A stretch of DNA of 64,000 nt from an uncultured Clostridia bacterium (GTDB taxonomy: Bacteria; Bacillota; Clostridia; Oscillospirales; Acutalibacteraceae), in the NCBI GenBank assembly GCA_937916195.1, contig CALFTO010000008.1, positions 14,220 to 78,219 on the forward strand, given 5' to 3'. The notes below the pieces were generated by a model, which searched no databases, had not been told where the DNA came from, and saw nothing but the letters and a program-made list of their open reading frames with translations. Shown piece after piece: positions 17,236-25,889 of this stretch. A program made the translations under genes and the position numbers. How positions within the stretch are numbered: the stretch's first letter is position 1; every line of letters begins with the position of its first letter.

Positions 17236-20046
17236 ATGAAAAAAGTTAAAGAATTATTGGGAAAGATTAAGGCTCTTGACAAAAAGAAAAAGATTCTCTT
17301 AATCGTTCTCTCATGTGTTTTGGTTTTAGCCATTGCAGGCGGTATTGTTGCCGCAGTTGTATTAGGTGGCGGAGAAAGCTTGGGTAGTGAAACACCGGGC
17401 GAAAATACTACATACAGCGTAAGTGTAAAAACTGCCGGTGGTATGGCTTTGTCTGAAATCGATGTTTATATCTACGACAGCAAAAAGAAAGATAATATGA
17501 AAGATATGGGCAAAACCGATGAAAACGGTAAAGTTACCTTTAATCTTCCTAAAAGCAGCAAATATGCAATCGAGCTTTCAGGTGTAGCAAAAGGCTATGA
17601 AGTTGAAGAAAGCTATAAATTCGACGGCGAAAGTGCTGAAATCGTTTTGACTTCTTCAATTATTAAAGGTGAAGATATTTCAACTGTAACTCTCGGTCTT
17701 GGTGATGTAATGTATGACTTCACCGTAATGGCGGCAGATGGCAAAGAAATCACTCTTTCTGATGTTCTTAAAAAGAAAGATTTGGTAGTGCTTAACTTCT
17801 GGTATACAACTTGCTCATGGTGTGTTGAAGAATTCCCACTTATTGAGACTGTTTATCAAGAATATAAAGATAATGTTGAAGTTATCGCATTAGACCCAAT
17901 GGACGATATCTCAGCAGTAGAAACATTCCAGAAGCAGTACGGACTTTCATTCCCAATGGCATCTTGTCCTTCTTCTTGGTCAAATACTTTTGGAATTCAA
18001 GGTTATCCTACAACAATTATGATTGACCGTTACGGTGTAATTTGTCTTGTTGAGTCAGGTGCAGTTACAAGCAAGAGACCATGGGTTTCTGCTTTTGACC
18101 ATTTCACAGCAAAAGATTATGAGCAGAAGCTTTGCGTGAACGGCATTGGCGATTTGGTAACACAGATTAAGCCAAATGTTGAAATGCCAAAATCTGAAAA
18201 GATTGCAGAATTAATCAATAAAGGCACCATCAATGTAACATATCGTCCTGAAACTGAAGATGAAAATGCAGAGTATATTTGGCCATTTATTGAAGGCGAA
18301 AAGCTTGGTCAGTCCTGTATTTATGCTTCAAACAAGGGCATTGATGATTCATATGCAATTATGTATGCCGACGTTGAGCTTAAAAAAGGTCAGGCGCTTG
18401 GTTTCGATTATTTAATTTCCTCTGAACACCTTTGTGATATTTTATATGTAATTGTAAATGACGAAGATATTTTCCAGATTTCTGGTGTATCTGATAAAGA
18501 AAAATGGCAGTCATGCTATCCCGTTGTTGCAGATGAAGACGGCACTTATGAGGTTGCACTGTGCTTTATGAAAGATAGTGACGGCTCAGCAGGTGATGAC
18601 ACCGTATACATTGACAATATGCGTGTTGTAAATGAAAAAGATATTGACGTTGCAACATATCTTCCTCGTCAGGCTGCCGTAACAAAAGATGATGGCGATA
18701 CATATTCATATGTTGATGTCGTTTACAACGAAAAAGACGGTTATTATCATGTTGGTTCTGCTAATGGTCCGCTTCTTCTTGCAGATTTGATGAACTATAC
18801 ACAGTTCAATGAAGAAGAGTCACTTCATGACATTGTTTATGCAGGCGATGCAGATAAAGACGGCATAAGTCTTTATGATTATGAAAAAGACGGCGGTAAG
18901 GGAATGGTTAATTATTTCTCTTACGCTTCAAACTCAACTATAAGTGGTACTTGTACAGTTACTAAAGAACTGGCTGAAATGCTCAAACAGGTTGCAGAAG
19001 TTGCAGGCTTTGAAGATGATGCAAACGAGTGGCTCAAGATTTGTAAGTACTATCAAGCTTACGGTAAGGGTGCAAAACAACTTGAAGACCCCATTAAAGG
19101 TCTTGCAACATTCTCAGCATACACGACAAAGCTTGGTAAAAATGTTTCAACAAACTATTTCTATTATGACAGAGCAATTATTCCAAGAGGTCTCTTTTCT
19201 GAATTCAAGCCTACAAAGTCCGGTGTTTATCGTTTCACTTCAAAGAGTGATTATGAAGAGGGTATTGATGCTTGGATTTTCAACGAAAAGGGCGAAGTAA
19301 TCTATACATACGAGCACGACGAAAGAATGTACACTGATACAATCAACTGCTCAATGGTTTATTATATGGAAGCAGGCAAGTCATATTATATCAATATGGC
19401 ATTCTGGGATATTTACGCAACGGGTACAATTAAGTATGATGTTGAATATCTTGGCTCATCATATAAGCTTTTCCGTGCTTGTGCACCCGGTTATTTCACT
19501 TATGACAGCGATGCTACAGGCGACGTAATGTATGATATCATTTCCGGTGGTATTAAGCCCGTACTTAAAAATGGTAAATATTATGAATCTGAGTACAATA
19601 GCTTAATTTATGCTGACTTTACAGGTCTTACAAGCATTTTTGACCGTTCAATCATTGAAATGATTGAAATGGGTGGCTTTGATTTCAGTAAGTCTGAAAC
19701 TGACGGCGAAATTCTTGCATATATGGCACAGAATGACAATGATGTAGAAAAGACCGATGCATACCTCAAGAAGCTTTGGGGTGAAGATTATGATGCAAAT
19801 GCAGAAATTTATCAGCTTGACGATATTTATGCAGGTCGTTACCACGGCGACGGTCCTGATTTGACAGCTGAAATGCGTGCATATGCAAAGAAAATTGATA
19901 AATCAGGCACAGAAAAAGACGGTTGTGTTGTAGTTGACGAAAGACTTGCAGAAATTCTTCAGCTTCTTATGGATAAATACACATTTGAAGGCGTAGATAA
20001 TTCTTGGATTAAGCTTTGCTATTACTACGACAATTTAAGCAAATAA
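17236..20046 (+). CDS. Membrane-anchored multidomain protein with Cna-B-like, TlpA thioredoxin and repeated C-terminal modules
   Basis: 936 residues, not a known named protein. A lysine-rich start and one membrane helix (~22-44) anchor it outside the membrane. Then: Cna-B/carboxypeptidase-regulatory-like beta domain (~58-140); TlpA/ResA-type thioredoxin fold (~150-298) with redox pair TTCSWCVEEF (Cys193, Cys196) and the cis-Pro in GYPTTIMIDRYG; a jelly-roll-like domain (~335-465); a module with DGYYHVGSANGPLLL (~490-608); a beta-sandwich (~636-740); and a second, more diverged module (~762-930) ending in SWIKLCYYY. The thioredoxin part should exchange disulfides of exported proteins. AGGAGG precedes the ATG. 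First gene of the locus. Confidence 0.8.
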   Translation: MKKVKELLGKIKALDKKKKILLIVLSCVLVLAIAGGIVAAVVLGGGESLGSETPGENTTYSVSVKTAGGMALSEIDVYIYDSKKKDNMKDMGKTDENGKVTFNLPKSSKYAIELSGVAKGYEVEESYKFDGESAEIVLTSSIIKGEDISTVTLGLGDVMYDFTVMAADGKEITLSDVLKKKDLVVLNFWYTTCSWCVEEFPLIETVYQEYKDNVEVIALDPMDDISAVETFQKQYGLSFPMASCPSSWSNTFGIQGYPTTIMIDRYGVICLVESGAVTSKRPWVSAFDHFTAKDYEQKLCVNGIGDLVTQIKPNVEMPKSEKIAELINKGTINVTYRPETEDENAEYIWPFIEGEKLGQSCIYASNKGIDDSYAIMYADVELKKGQALGFDYLISSEHLCDILYVIVNDEDIFQISGVSDKEKWQSCYPVVADEDGTYEVALCFMKDSDGSAGDDTVYIDNMRVVNEKDIDVATYLPRQAAVTKDDGDTYSYVDVVYNEKDGYYHVGSANGPLLLADLMNYTQFNEEESLHDIVYAGDADKDGISLYDYEKDGGKGMVNYFSYASNSTISGTCTVTKELAEMLKQVAEVAGFEDDANEWLKICKYYQAYGKGAKQLEDPIKGLATFSAYTTKLGKNVSTNYFYYDRAIIPRGLFSEFKPTKSGVYRFTSKSDYEEGIDAWIFNEKGEVIYTYEHDERMYTDTINCSMVYYMEAGKSYYINMAFWDIYATGTIKYDVEYLGSSYKLFRACAPGYFTYDSDATGDVMYDIISGGIKPVLKNGKYYESEYNSLIYADFTGLTSIFDRSIIEMIEMGGFDFSKSETDGEILAYMAQNDNDVEKTDAYLKKLWGEDYDANAEIYQLDDIYAGRYHGDGPDLTAEMRAYAKKIDKSGTEKDGCVVVDERLAEILQLLMDKYTFEGVDNSWIKLCYYYDNLSK

Positions 20047-20085
20047 TTTTTAACTCTTTAATTTATTGAAAAGGAGTTTGAAAAA

Positions 20086-21315
20086 ATGAAAAAAATTAAA
20101 GGCGTTGTTGCTATTATTCTTGTAGTATGTATGCTTGCTACTCTTACTGCTTGTGGTGGTAACAAAACATATAAGGTTGCCGTTAAAGACGCACTTGGCA
20201 ATCCTTACACATCTGGCGTAGTTGTTAACTTTATGCAGAATGGCGAAAAAGTTGGTATGCAGGCTTGTGACGAAAACGGAGTAGCAACCAAAAAGCTTCC
20301 TAAAGGCGAATATACAGTTTCACTGTCATTTACTGACAGTGAAACAGAGTATTATTATGATGAGAATACAAAAGTAACTGCAAGTGAAAACGAAATTGAT
20401 TTGGTTTTGGCTTACAAAACCTCTGAAGAGCCCACAATTCTCTATGTTGGTTCAGAAGAGCTTGAGGCCTATGCAGTTTCAGTAGGTTGTACTTATGTTG
20501 AACTTTCAAATGAGCACAGAAATTATTTTCTTTTCACACCTAAAGAAGCAGGTAATTATGAATTCTCTGTAATCGGTGATGTAAAAACTGAAATCGGTTA
20601 TTACGGCGCACCTCATTTTGTTCAGAGCAATAATGTTGCAGAGGTAGTTAACAACAAGTTTACTGTTTCTGTAAGCGCAAGTATGATTGGCACAGGCGAT
20701 AGTGGTACTTCAACTTATGTTATCGGTATCGACGCACTTGATGCTGATTCAAAGAATTGCGTTCTTGCAATTAATCGTCTTGGTGATGCAATTAAAACTC
20801 TCGCTGACGAGCCATGGACAATCTACCAGAAAACTGTTGACCTTACTGAATACACGTTGCCCGCAGGTGCACAGATTAAAGAATTTGACTTGACTGCATC
20901 AACAGATACATATAAATTTGTATTTAACGAGAATGATGGCTTCTATCATCTTAATTCTGCAAATGGTCCTTTGGTGCTTGTTCGTCTTGCTGAGGATTGT
21001 GATTATATTGCTTGTTTTGAGACAATGCTCGACCGTTCAGGCGTTACAAAGTATTTCTTTGATGAGAACGATGAGTTTGTCAAGAAAGAAAGCTATTCAG
21101 AATGTCTTCTCGAATATATCGAATATGTTGACGAAGCAGAGGGTGTTTATCCTCTTACTGAAGACCTCAAATATATCATTCAGCAGCGTGGCGGATACGT
21201 CGGCTGGTGGGATATTGAAAGCTCAGGCTATATTTTCAAAGACGCAGCTGGTAATAACGATGCAACAATCAACGCAGAAATCGCTTGGCTCTTGATGTGT
21301 TGTTATATTGATTAA
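20086..21315 (+). CDS. Lipoprotein with Cna-B-like domain, beta-sandwich and shared C-terminal module
   Basis: Signal peptide with lipobox ATLTAC (lipid Cys23). Residues ~28-105 form a Cna-B-like domain without the thioredoxin part; ~118-240 resemble a bacterial pre-peptidase-type beta-sandwich (YFLFTPKEAGNYEFSV). The end (~285-409) carries the same module as its neighbours: DGFYHLNSANGPLVL, then VYPLTEDLKYIIQQRGG and AWLLMCCYI. Compared with the first gene of the locus it looks like the same parts with the redox domain removed. AAGGAG lies 9 bp before the ATG. Function unknown. Confidence 0.78.
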   Translation: MKKIKGVVAIILVVCMLATLTACGGNKTYKVAVKDALGNPYTSGVVVNFMQNGEKVGMQACDENGVATKKLPKGEYTVSLSFTDSETEYYYDENTKVTASENEIDLVLAYKTSEEPTILYVGSEELEAYAVSVGCTYVELSNEHRNYFLFTPKEAGNYEFSVIGDVKTEIGYYGAPHFVQSNNVAEVVNNKFTVSVSASMIGTGDSGTSTYVIGIDALDADSKNCVLAINRLGDAIKTLADEPWTIYQKTVDLTEYTLPAGAQIKEFDLTASTDTYKFVFNENDGFYHLNSANGPLVLVRLAEDCDYIACFETMLDRSGVTKYFFDENDEFVKKESYSECLLEYIEYVDEAEGVYPLTEDLKYIIQQRGGYVGWWDIESSGYIFKDAAGNNDATINAEIAWLLMCCYID

Positions 21316-21326
21316 TCTAATGAAGT

Positions 21327-22184
21327 ATGTTTAAGAAAAAAGTATTATCTATTATATCAGTTGTTTTAATACTGTGCATTTTGTTTTCAGGCTGTAACAG
21401 CTCTGACAATAAAGATGCTGAAAAGGTTGCTTACACCGTAAAGGTTGAAACTATTGGCGGAATGCCACTTGAAGATGTTATGATTAAGGTGTATAAAGAT
21501 GCCGAAATGCAAAATCTTCAATGGGGCACAGAAACTGACAACGATGGTGTAATTACCTTTAACGCTGAGCCTTCAAAAACCTATTATGCAGTTCTTGAAG
21601 AAGTTCAAGAGGGATATAAGCTTGAAGCAAATTATGAAATAACAAGCAAAAACACAACTATTTCTCTTGAAACCGTTATTGGTGACGCAAAAGATATGTC
21701 AGGTGTTACCTACAAGCTTGGCAGTGTGGTGCACGATTTCACAGTAACTGCAATTGACGGAAAAGAATATAAGATTTCTGATTTGCTTAAAACTAAAAAA
21801 GCCTTAGTGCTTAATTTTTGGTATCTCAATTGTCAGCCCTGTAAAATGGAGTTTCCGTATTTACAGCAAGCATATATTGATTATCAAGATGAAATTGCAT
21901 TAATCGCTATTAATCCATATGACGGCACAAATGATACGGTTTCTGCTTATGCGGTTGAGAATGAACTCACTTTCCCAATGGTGTCAGATGAGAAGATTGA
22001 TTGGGCAAGTATTGTGCAGTTAACAGCTTATCCTACAACTGTTGTAATTGACCGTTATGGTACAATTTGCATGATGCATAGGGGAATGGTAACCAGCAAA
22101 GAGGATTTCACAAAAGTATTTGAATTCTTTACTGCTGACGATTACAAACAGACTTTAATCAGAAATTTAAATGACATTGAATAA
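21327..22184 (+). CDS. TlpA-family thioredoxin-like lipoprotein with N-terminal Cna-B-like domain
   Basis: Lipobox ILFSGC places the lipid Cys at residue 23. A Cna-B-like domain (~35-116) precedes a TlpA/ResA thioredoxin fold (~128-285) with the redox pair in YLNCQPCKMEF (Cys169, Cys172) and cis-Pro in AYPTTVVIDRYG. This is a short version of the first gene of the locus, ending where that protein's thioredoxin domain ends. TlpA-like proteins reduce disulfides outside the membrane and need an electron donor such as CcdA; none is in the window. The binding site is poor, suggesting coupling to the preceding stop 12 bp away. Confidence 0.85.
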   Translation: MFKKKVLSIISVVLILCILFSGCNSSDNKDAEKVAYTVKVETIGGMPLEDVMIKVYKDAEMQNLQWGTETDNDGVITFNAEPSKTYYAVLEEVQEGYKLEANYEITSKNTTISLETVIGDAKDMSGVTYKLGSVVHDFTVTAIDGKEYKISDLLKTKKALVLNFWYLNCQPCKMEFPYLQQAYIDYQDEIALIAINPYDGTNDTVSAYAVENELTFPMVSDEKIDWASIVQLTAYPTTVVIDRYGTICMMHRGMVTSKEDFTKVFEFFTADDYKQTLIRNLNDIE

Positions 22185-22206
22185 TTTTTATAAAGAGGTA
22201 TATAAA

Positions 22207-22617
22207 ATGAAAAATTTAAAGAAAGTTTTAGCAGTTTTACTCGCTCTCGGAATGCTCTTCTGCTTCTGCGCTTGCGGTGGTAATGATGAGGGTAAAACTA
22301 CTACAACTACCACAACTACAACTGAAAATCAGTCGACAGAAAATGAAAATCCGGTTGAAAACAAAGGCTTTACAGTTACTGTTGTTGATGAAAACGGAAT
22401 TGCAGTTTCAGGTGTTATGGTTCAGCTTTGCAAGGATGCTTGTGTTCCTGCAAAAACAGACGATAACGGTAAGGCAACATTCAGCATTGAGGTTACTGAC
22501 GGTTACAAATTATCTGTAATGTCTTGCCCCGAAGGCTATGAGTACACAGGTGAAGCAGAAGTTTATCTTGAAGATGGTGCAACTGAATATACTCTTGAAT
22601 TAAAGGCGGTGGCATAA
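22207..22617 (+). CDS. Small Cna-B-like domain lipoprotein
   Basis: 136 residues: signal peptide ending in a cysteine-rich lipobox-like FCACGG (Cys23), a threonine-rich linker encoded by an ACN repeat (22297-22322), and one Cna-B-like domain (~52-136: FTVTVVDENGIAVSGVMV). The frame opens at 22171, but the ATG at 22207 has AGAGG 8 bp upstream and begins the signal peptide. It looks like the minimal one-domain member of the locus. Its stop overlaps the next start (TAATG). Confidence 0.72.
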   Translation: MKNLKKVLAVLLALGMLFCFCACGGNDEGKTTTTTTTTTENQSTENENPVENKGFTVTVVDENGIAVSGVMVQLCKDACVPAKTDDNGKATFSIEVTDGYKLSVMSCPEGYEYTGEAEVYLEDGATEYTLELKAVA

Positions 22618-23627
22618 TGGAAAAACTTAAAAAATTAGATAAAAAAGTAATTATCGGTATTGTTGCTGCTGTTCTTGCAGTTGTGATTGCTGTTGTTGCT
22701 GTTGTAATTGCAACAAGTGATAAACCTGCGAATACTGACCCCGACAATACAAATTCTAATGAATATGTAGCCAATGCAAATGATGATGATTCATCAACAT
22801 CAACAAGCGAAGATGAAAGCACATCTGATGAAGAGTCTTCAAGTGAAGAAGACACAAGTTCCGAAGAAGATGCTCAGAACGGCGAAGAAGATAAGACCAA
22901 TGGCAGTGATAAAGGCGACGGTACTACAGCAGTGCAGAAGCCCACAGCTACAAATCCCGATGGTGATGAAATTCTCGGTGCAGGTAGCAAGGACCAGCCT
23001 TATCTTGAAACTCCCGGTAGTGATTTTGCTGTAACAACAGCAAAAGTTCCCGCAGGCAAAGCTCTTTATTATGATATTTACCGTGTAGGTGGTATGTATT
23101 TGACAATTAATGATGCTGATGCTTATGTAATCTGCAACGGCACAAAGTACACTGCTAAAAATGGTAAGGTTTCTTTTAAAGTTCCTAATGCTTTGGCAAG
23201 TGATGCAGTTTCATTCCAGATTGGTAACAATGGTTCATCTGCAAAGAGCTTCACAATTAAATTTGCAAATCTTAAAGGTAGCTATGCTAACCCTGAAAAG
23301 ATTTCAAAGCTTACAGGCGATTTTGAAAAGAGCCTTGCAGCAGGTGTTGAAACAGGATATTATTATGAATATAAAGCTGAAAAAACAGGTACAATTCGTT
23401 TTTATATTGTTGAAGAAACAAAGGACAGCATTATGGTTGTAACAAATAACAGAAACTCTGCCCAGAGAACAACTGAAGCAGACGTGTTCACCGATGCTGA
23501 CGGTAATGAGTATATTGAGCTTGAAGTTCAAAAAGGCGACGAAATTATAATTAATATTGGTGCAATGCCGACAAAGCGCGGTAAATATCCCGCAACAGAT
23601 ATTACTTGGCGCGGAGTGTATGCATAA
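22617..23627 (+). CDS. Membrane-anchored protein with acidic Ser/Glu linker and two beta-sandwich domains
   Basis: 336 residues. A short cytoplasmic head and a valine-rich membrane helix (~11-33) are followed by a Ser/Asp/Glu-rich linker (~40-100), then two related beta-sandwich repeats beginning GSKDQPYLETPG (~122) and GSYANPEKISKL (~222), the second with ETGYYYEYKAEKTGTI. The same repeat type occurs in the next gene. No enzyme motif. The start overlaps the previous stop and a terminator follows, so it is the last gene of the first transcript. Confidence 0.7.
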   Translation: MEKLKKLDKKVIIGIVAAVLAVVIAVVAVVIATSDKPANTDPDNTNSNEYVANANDDDSSTSTSEDESTSDEESSSEEDTSSEEDAQNGEEDKTNGSDKGDGTTAVQKPTATNPDGDEILGAGSKDQPYLETPGSDFAVTTAKVPAGKALYYDIYRVGGMYLTINDADAYVICNGTKYTAKNGKVSFKVPNALASDAVSFQIGNNGSSAKSFTIKFANLKGSYANPEKISKLTGDFEKSLAAGVETGYYYEYKAEKTGTIRFYIVEETKDSIMVVTNNRNSAQRTTEADVFTDADGNEYIELEVQKGDEIIINIGAMPTKRGKYPATDITWRGVYA

Positions 23628-23640
23628 ATAACTAAAAATT

Positions 23641-23683
23641 ATCCACTTTTTTCTAAAATAATTGAAAAAAGTGGATTTTATTA
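23641..23683 (+). terminator. Intrinsic terminator closing the five-gene surface operon
   Basis: Perfect 13-bp arms ATCCACTTTTTTC (23641-23653) and GAAAAAAGTGGAT (23664-23676) are followed by TTTATTATT. Confidence 0.88.
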
Positions 23684-23712
23684 TTGCATTATAAATAAAA
23701 TAGTGATAAAAT
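23684..23712 (+). promoter_or_regulatory. Sigma-A type promoter for the IPNTG surface protein
   Basis: TTGCAT (23684-23689) and TAAAAT (23707-23712) spaced 17 bp, 68 bp before the ATG. It begins directly after the terminator, so this gene can be expressed separately. Confidence 0.6.
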
Positions 23713-23779
23713 ATTTAGGAATATTTATGTAATTGTTAGACCTTAATGACAATTGCACAAAATAAAAGGAGGAAAAATC

Positions 23780-25837
23780 ATGAAATCCATGATGAAAAAA
23801 ACATTAAGCGTAATTATTGCGTTGGCTATGATTCTTGTACCAATGTCAGTATTCGCATCTTCTACAGGTGAGTTGCCTATCGGTGCAAGTACATTTGCTT
23901 CATACGATGGTGATAATAACTGTGAATATACTTATGTAGCTGATGCGGATGGAACAGTAACTCTTTCTTTTTATACAAACAACTGGTATTGTAATGTATA
24001 TGAAGATGACGCCTCAACAGGCCCATGTGTTGGTGGCGGATATTGGGGTCTCGGCAGTGAAGTTGCTTTTGATGTAACTGCTGGTAAAACTTATGTAGTT
24101 GTTATCCAGGGCCAAACTGCTGGTGATAATATTATGTTTATGGGTAGCTTTGAAGAAGGTTCAGCAGGTGGTTCAGCAGATGGTTCAACTTATGAAACAG
24201 CTGTTGAAATTCAGAGCGGTGCTATGGAATATGTTGATGGTATGGCTCAGAAGTACTTTAAGATTGCTGCCGACTACGGTGTAGAGTATACTTTAACCGT
24301 TCAAGGAACTATGATGGCAAGTTTCGATTTATATACTGAAGGCAGAATGGGAATGGGTTATTCTTCAAGTGGTGCTTATGGTACACCAGCAACTGCAACA
24401 GTTTATGCAAATAACGGATATGTTACTTTTATGATTCAGGAAACTGGCAGAATGGGTGCGGATGTTCAGATTACATTATCCGCTACTCCCGTTTCTACTG
24501 TAGGCACATATGATGACCCCGAAGAGTTAACAACTCTTGGTCAGGCAACAGCAGATTGCAGCACAGGTGCTCATTGGTATAAATGGACTGCAACTGAAGC
24601 AGGTGTATTTACTGTTTCTGTACCTATGTCACTTGTTATGATGGGTAGTGCATCTTATGGTATCTTTACTGTTAATGGTGAAACACCCGCAAACATTGAA
24701 GAGGCAATGGCATCTCAGGAGGTTGAAGTTTTTGCTGGTGATGTTGTTACATTCTATGTAAGAGATTTTGAGAGCACAACTATTGATTTCTCAACTGAAT
24801 TTGTTGCTGGTGCTACACTCGGCGGCGGTGACGAAGGTGGCGACGACATCGGCGGTGGTGATGACATCGGCGGTGGTGAAGAAGATGTGAACTACATAAA
24901 GAGTGATACTCTTCTTGAAGTTGGCGAAAACGCTTATGTTGTAGATGGTCGATACCAGTACACAATCTATGCTTTTGAGCCAACTGAAGAAGGTAAATAT
25001 ACATTCTCATCTGCTGATAGTGTAATGGGTATCGCAAGTAACAATGGTGCTTGGGTTACAACTGAGCCAAGTGCAGAAACAGTTAACGCGAATGAATTTT
25101 CTTGGAATTGCGAAAGCGTTGGCCAGTCAATTTGGGTTGCTGTAATGGCTGATACAAATGTTGCTAACATTACAATCACAAGAGAAGACCTTGAGGTTAA
25201 AGAAGAGATTGAGTGGGTTGTTTATGAAAATATAACAACTCCTGAAGCTTTCACATATGAAGGCGATGTTGCTGACCTTGTTTATGTTGACACTCTTGAA
25301 GATGAAGTAGTTGATACAGCAGTCCTTGGTGACGATGGATACTATCACCTTAACTCAGCAGATGGTCCTATCCTTTACGTTGATATTATGGGCTTAATGG
25401 ATGATACAATGTTATCAGCAGTTGAAGCATATGGTTATGGTCAGTTGACAGCTGTTTTCCAGGATGAAAACTTAGTTGTTCTTTCAAAGACTGATTATAA
25501 TGAAGCTTTTGCAGAGTATGCTGCTTGTGCAGATGCAGAAACAGGTTTATATCCTTTAACAGCTGACTTAATGGAAATCTACAAGAATGTAGGTACAGCT
25601 AAGGGTTGGTACGGTGAGAATGGTGCTGTAGGCGGTACAGAAGATGACGCTTGGATGTTTGCTTGCTATTATGTTCCCGCTGTTGTAGATGGCGGTAACG
25701 AAGGTGGCAACGTTCCTAACCCTGAAATTCCCAACACAGGCGCTGAAGCATTTGGTGTTGCATTTGCTATGATGGCTACTGCAGCTGCTCTTGGTGCAAC
25801 AGTTGTTACAACAAAAAAGTCAAAGAGAGTTAAATAA
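23780..25837 (+). CDS. Sortase-type cell-wall protein (IPNTG signal) with beta-sandwich repeats and the shared module
   Basis: 685 residues with a cleavable signal peptide (~1-30, ending VFASS). Several beta-sandwich repeats follow, one starting GTYDDPEELTTLG and matching those of the preceding gene. A Gly/Asp linker (GGDDIGGGDDIGGG) precedes another repeat. The shared module is DDGYYHLNSADGPILYVDI to GLYPLTADLMEI and AWMFACYYV. The end NPEIPNTGAEAFG, a hydrophobic helix and KKSKRVK form a sorting signal related to LPxTG. The frame opens at 23753; ATG 23780 has AAAGGAGG 7-9 bp upstream. The anchoring sortase may be one of the two at 33.4-35.7 kb. Confidence 0.82.
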   Translation: MKSMMKKTLSVIIALAMILVPMSVFASSTGELPIGASTFASYDGDNNCEYTYVADADGTVTLSFYTNNWYCNVYEDDASTGPCVGGGYWGLGSEVAFDVTAGKTYVVVIQGQTAGDNIMFMGSFEEGSAGGSADGSTYETAVEIQSGAMEYVDGMAQKYFKIAADYGVEYTLTVQGTMMASFDLYTEGRMGMGYSSSGAYGTPATATVYANNGYVTFMIQETGRMGADVQITLSATPVSTVGTYDDPEELTTLGQATADCSTGAHWYKWTATEAGVFTVSVPMSLVMMGSASYGIFTVNGETPANIEEAMASQEVEVFAGDVVTFYVRDFESTTIDFSTEFVAGATLGGGDEGGDDIGGGDDIGGGEEDVNYIKSDTLLEVGENAYVVDGRYQYTIYAFEPTEEGKYTFSSADSVMGIASNNGAWVTTEPSAETVNANEFSWNCESVGQSIWVAVMADTNVANITITREDLEVKEEIEWVVYENITTPEAFTYEGDVADLVYVDTLEDEVVDTAVLGDDGYYHLNSADGPILYVDIMGLMDDTMLSAVEAYGYGQLTAVFQDENLVVLSKTDYNEAFAEYAACADAETGLYPLTADLMEIYKNVGTAKGWYGENGAVGGTEDDAWMFACYYVPAVVDGGNEGGNVPNPEIPNTGAEAFGVAFAMMATAAALGATVVTTKKSKRVK
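24845..24880 (+). repeat. Two tandem 18-bp units coding the Gly/Asp linker
   Basis: GACATCGGCGGTGGTGAT is followed directly by the same unit with one change at the last base. Being a multiple of three, copy-number change would lengthen or shorten the linker without frameshift. Confidence 0.8.
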
Positions 25838-25856
25838 TTAAATCTCAAAATAAATT

Positions 25857-25889
25857 AAGAGGGTAATCCGCAAGGATTATCCTCTTTTC
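25857..25889. terminator. Terminator between the IPNTG protein and the FliB-like gene
   Basis: AAGAGGGTAATCC (25857-25869) and GGATTATCCTCTT (25874-25886) form a stem with a four-base loop and trailing T run; it sits between convergent genes. Confidence 0.85.

Noticed and set aside
24845..24880. Tandem repeats as a possible CRISPR start
   Set aside because: Only two adjacent 18-bp units without spacers, inside a coding sequence.
24813..25037. His-rich minus-strand reading frame over the Gly/Asp linker
   Set aside because: His runs are the reverse reading of the GGTGAT repeats of the IPNTG protein; not a gene.
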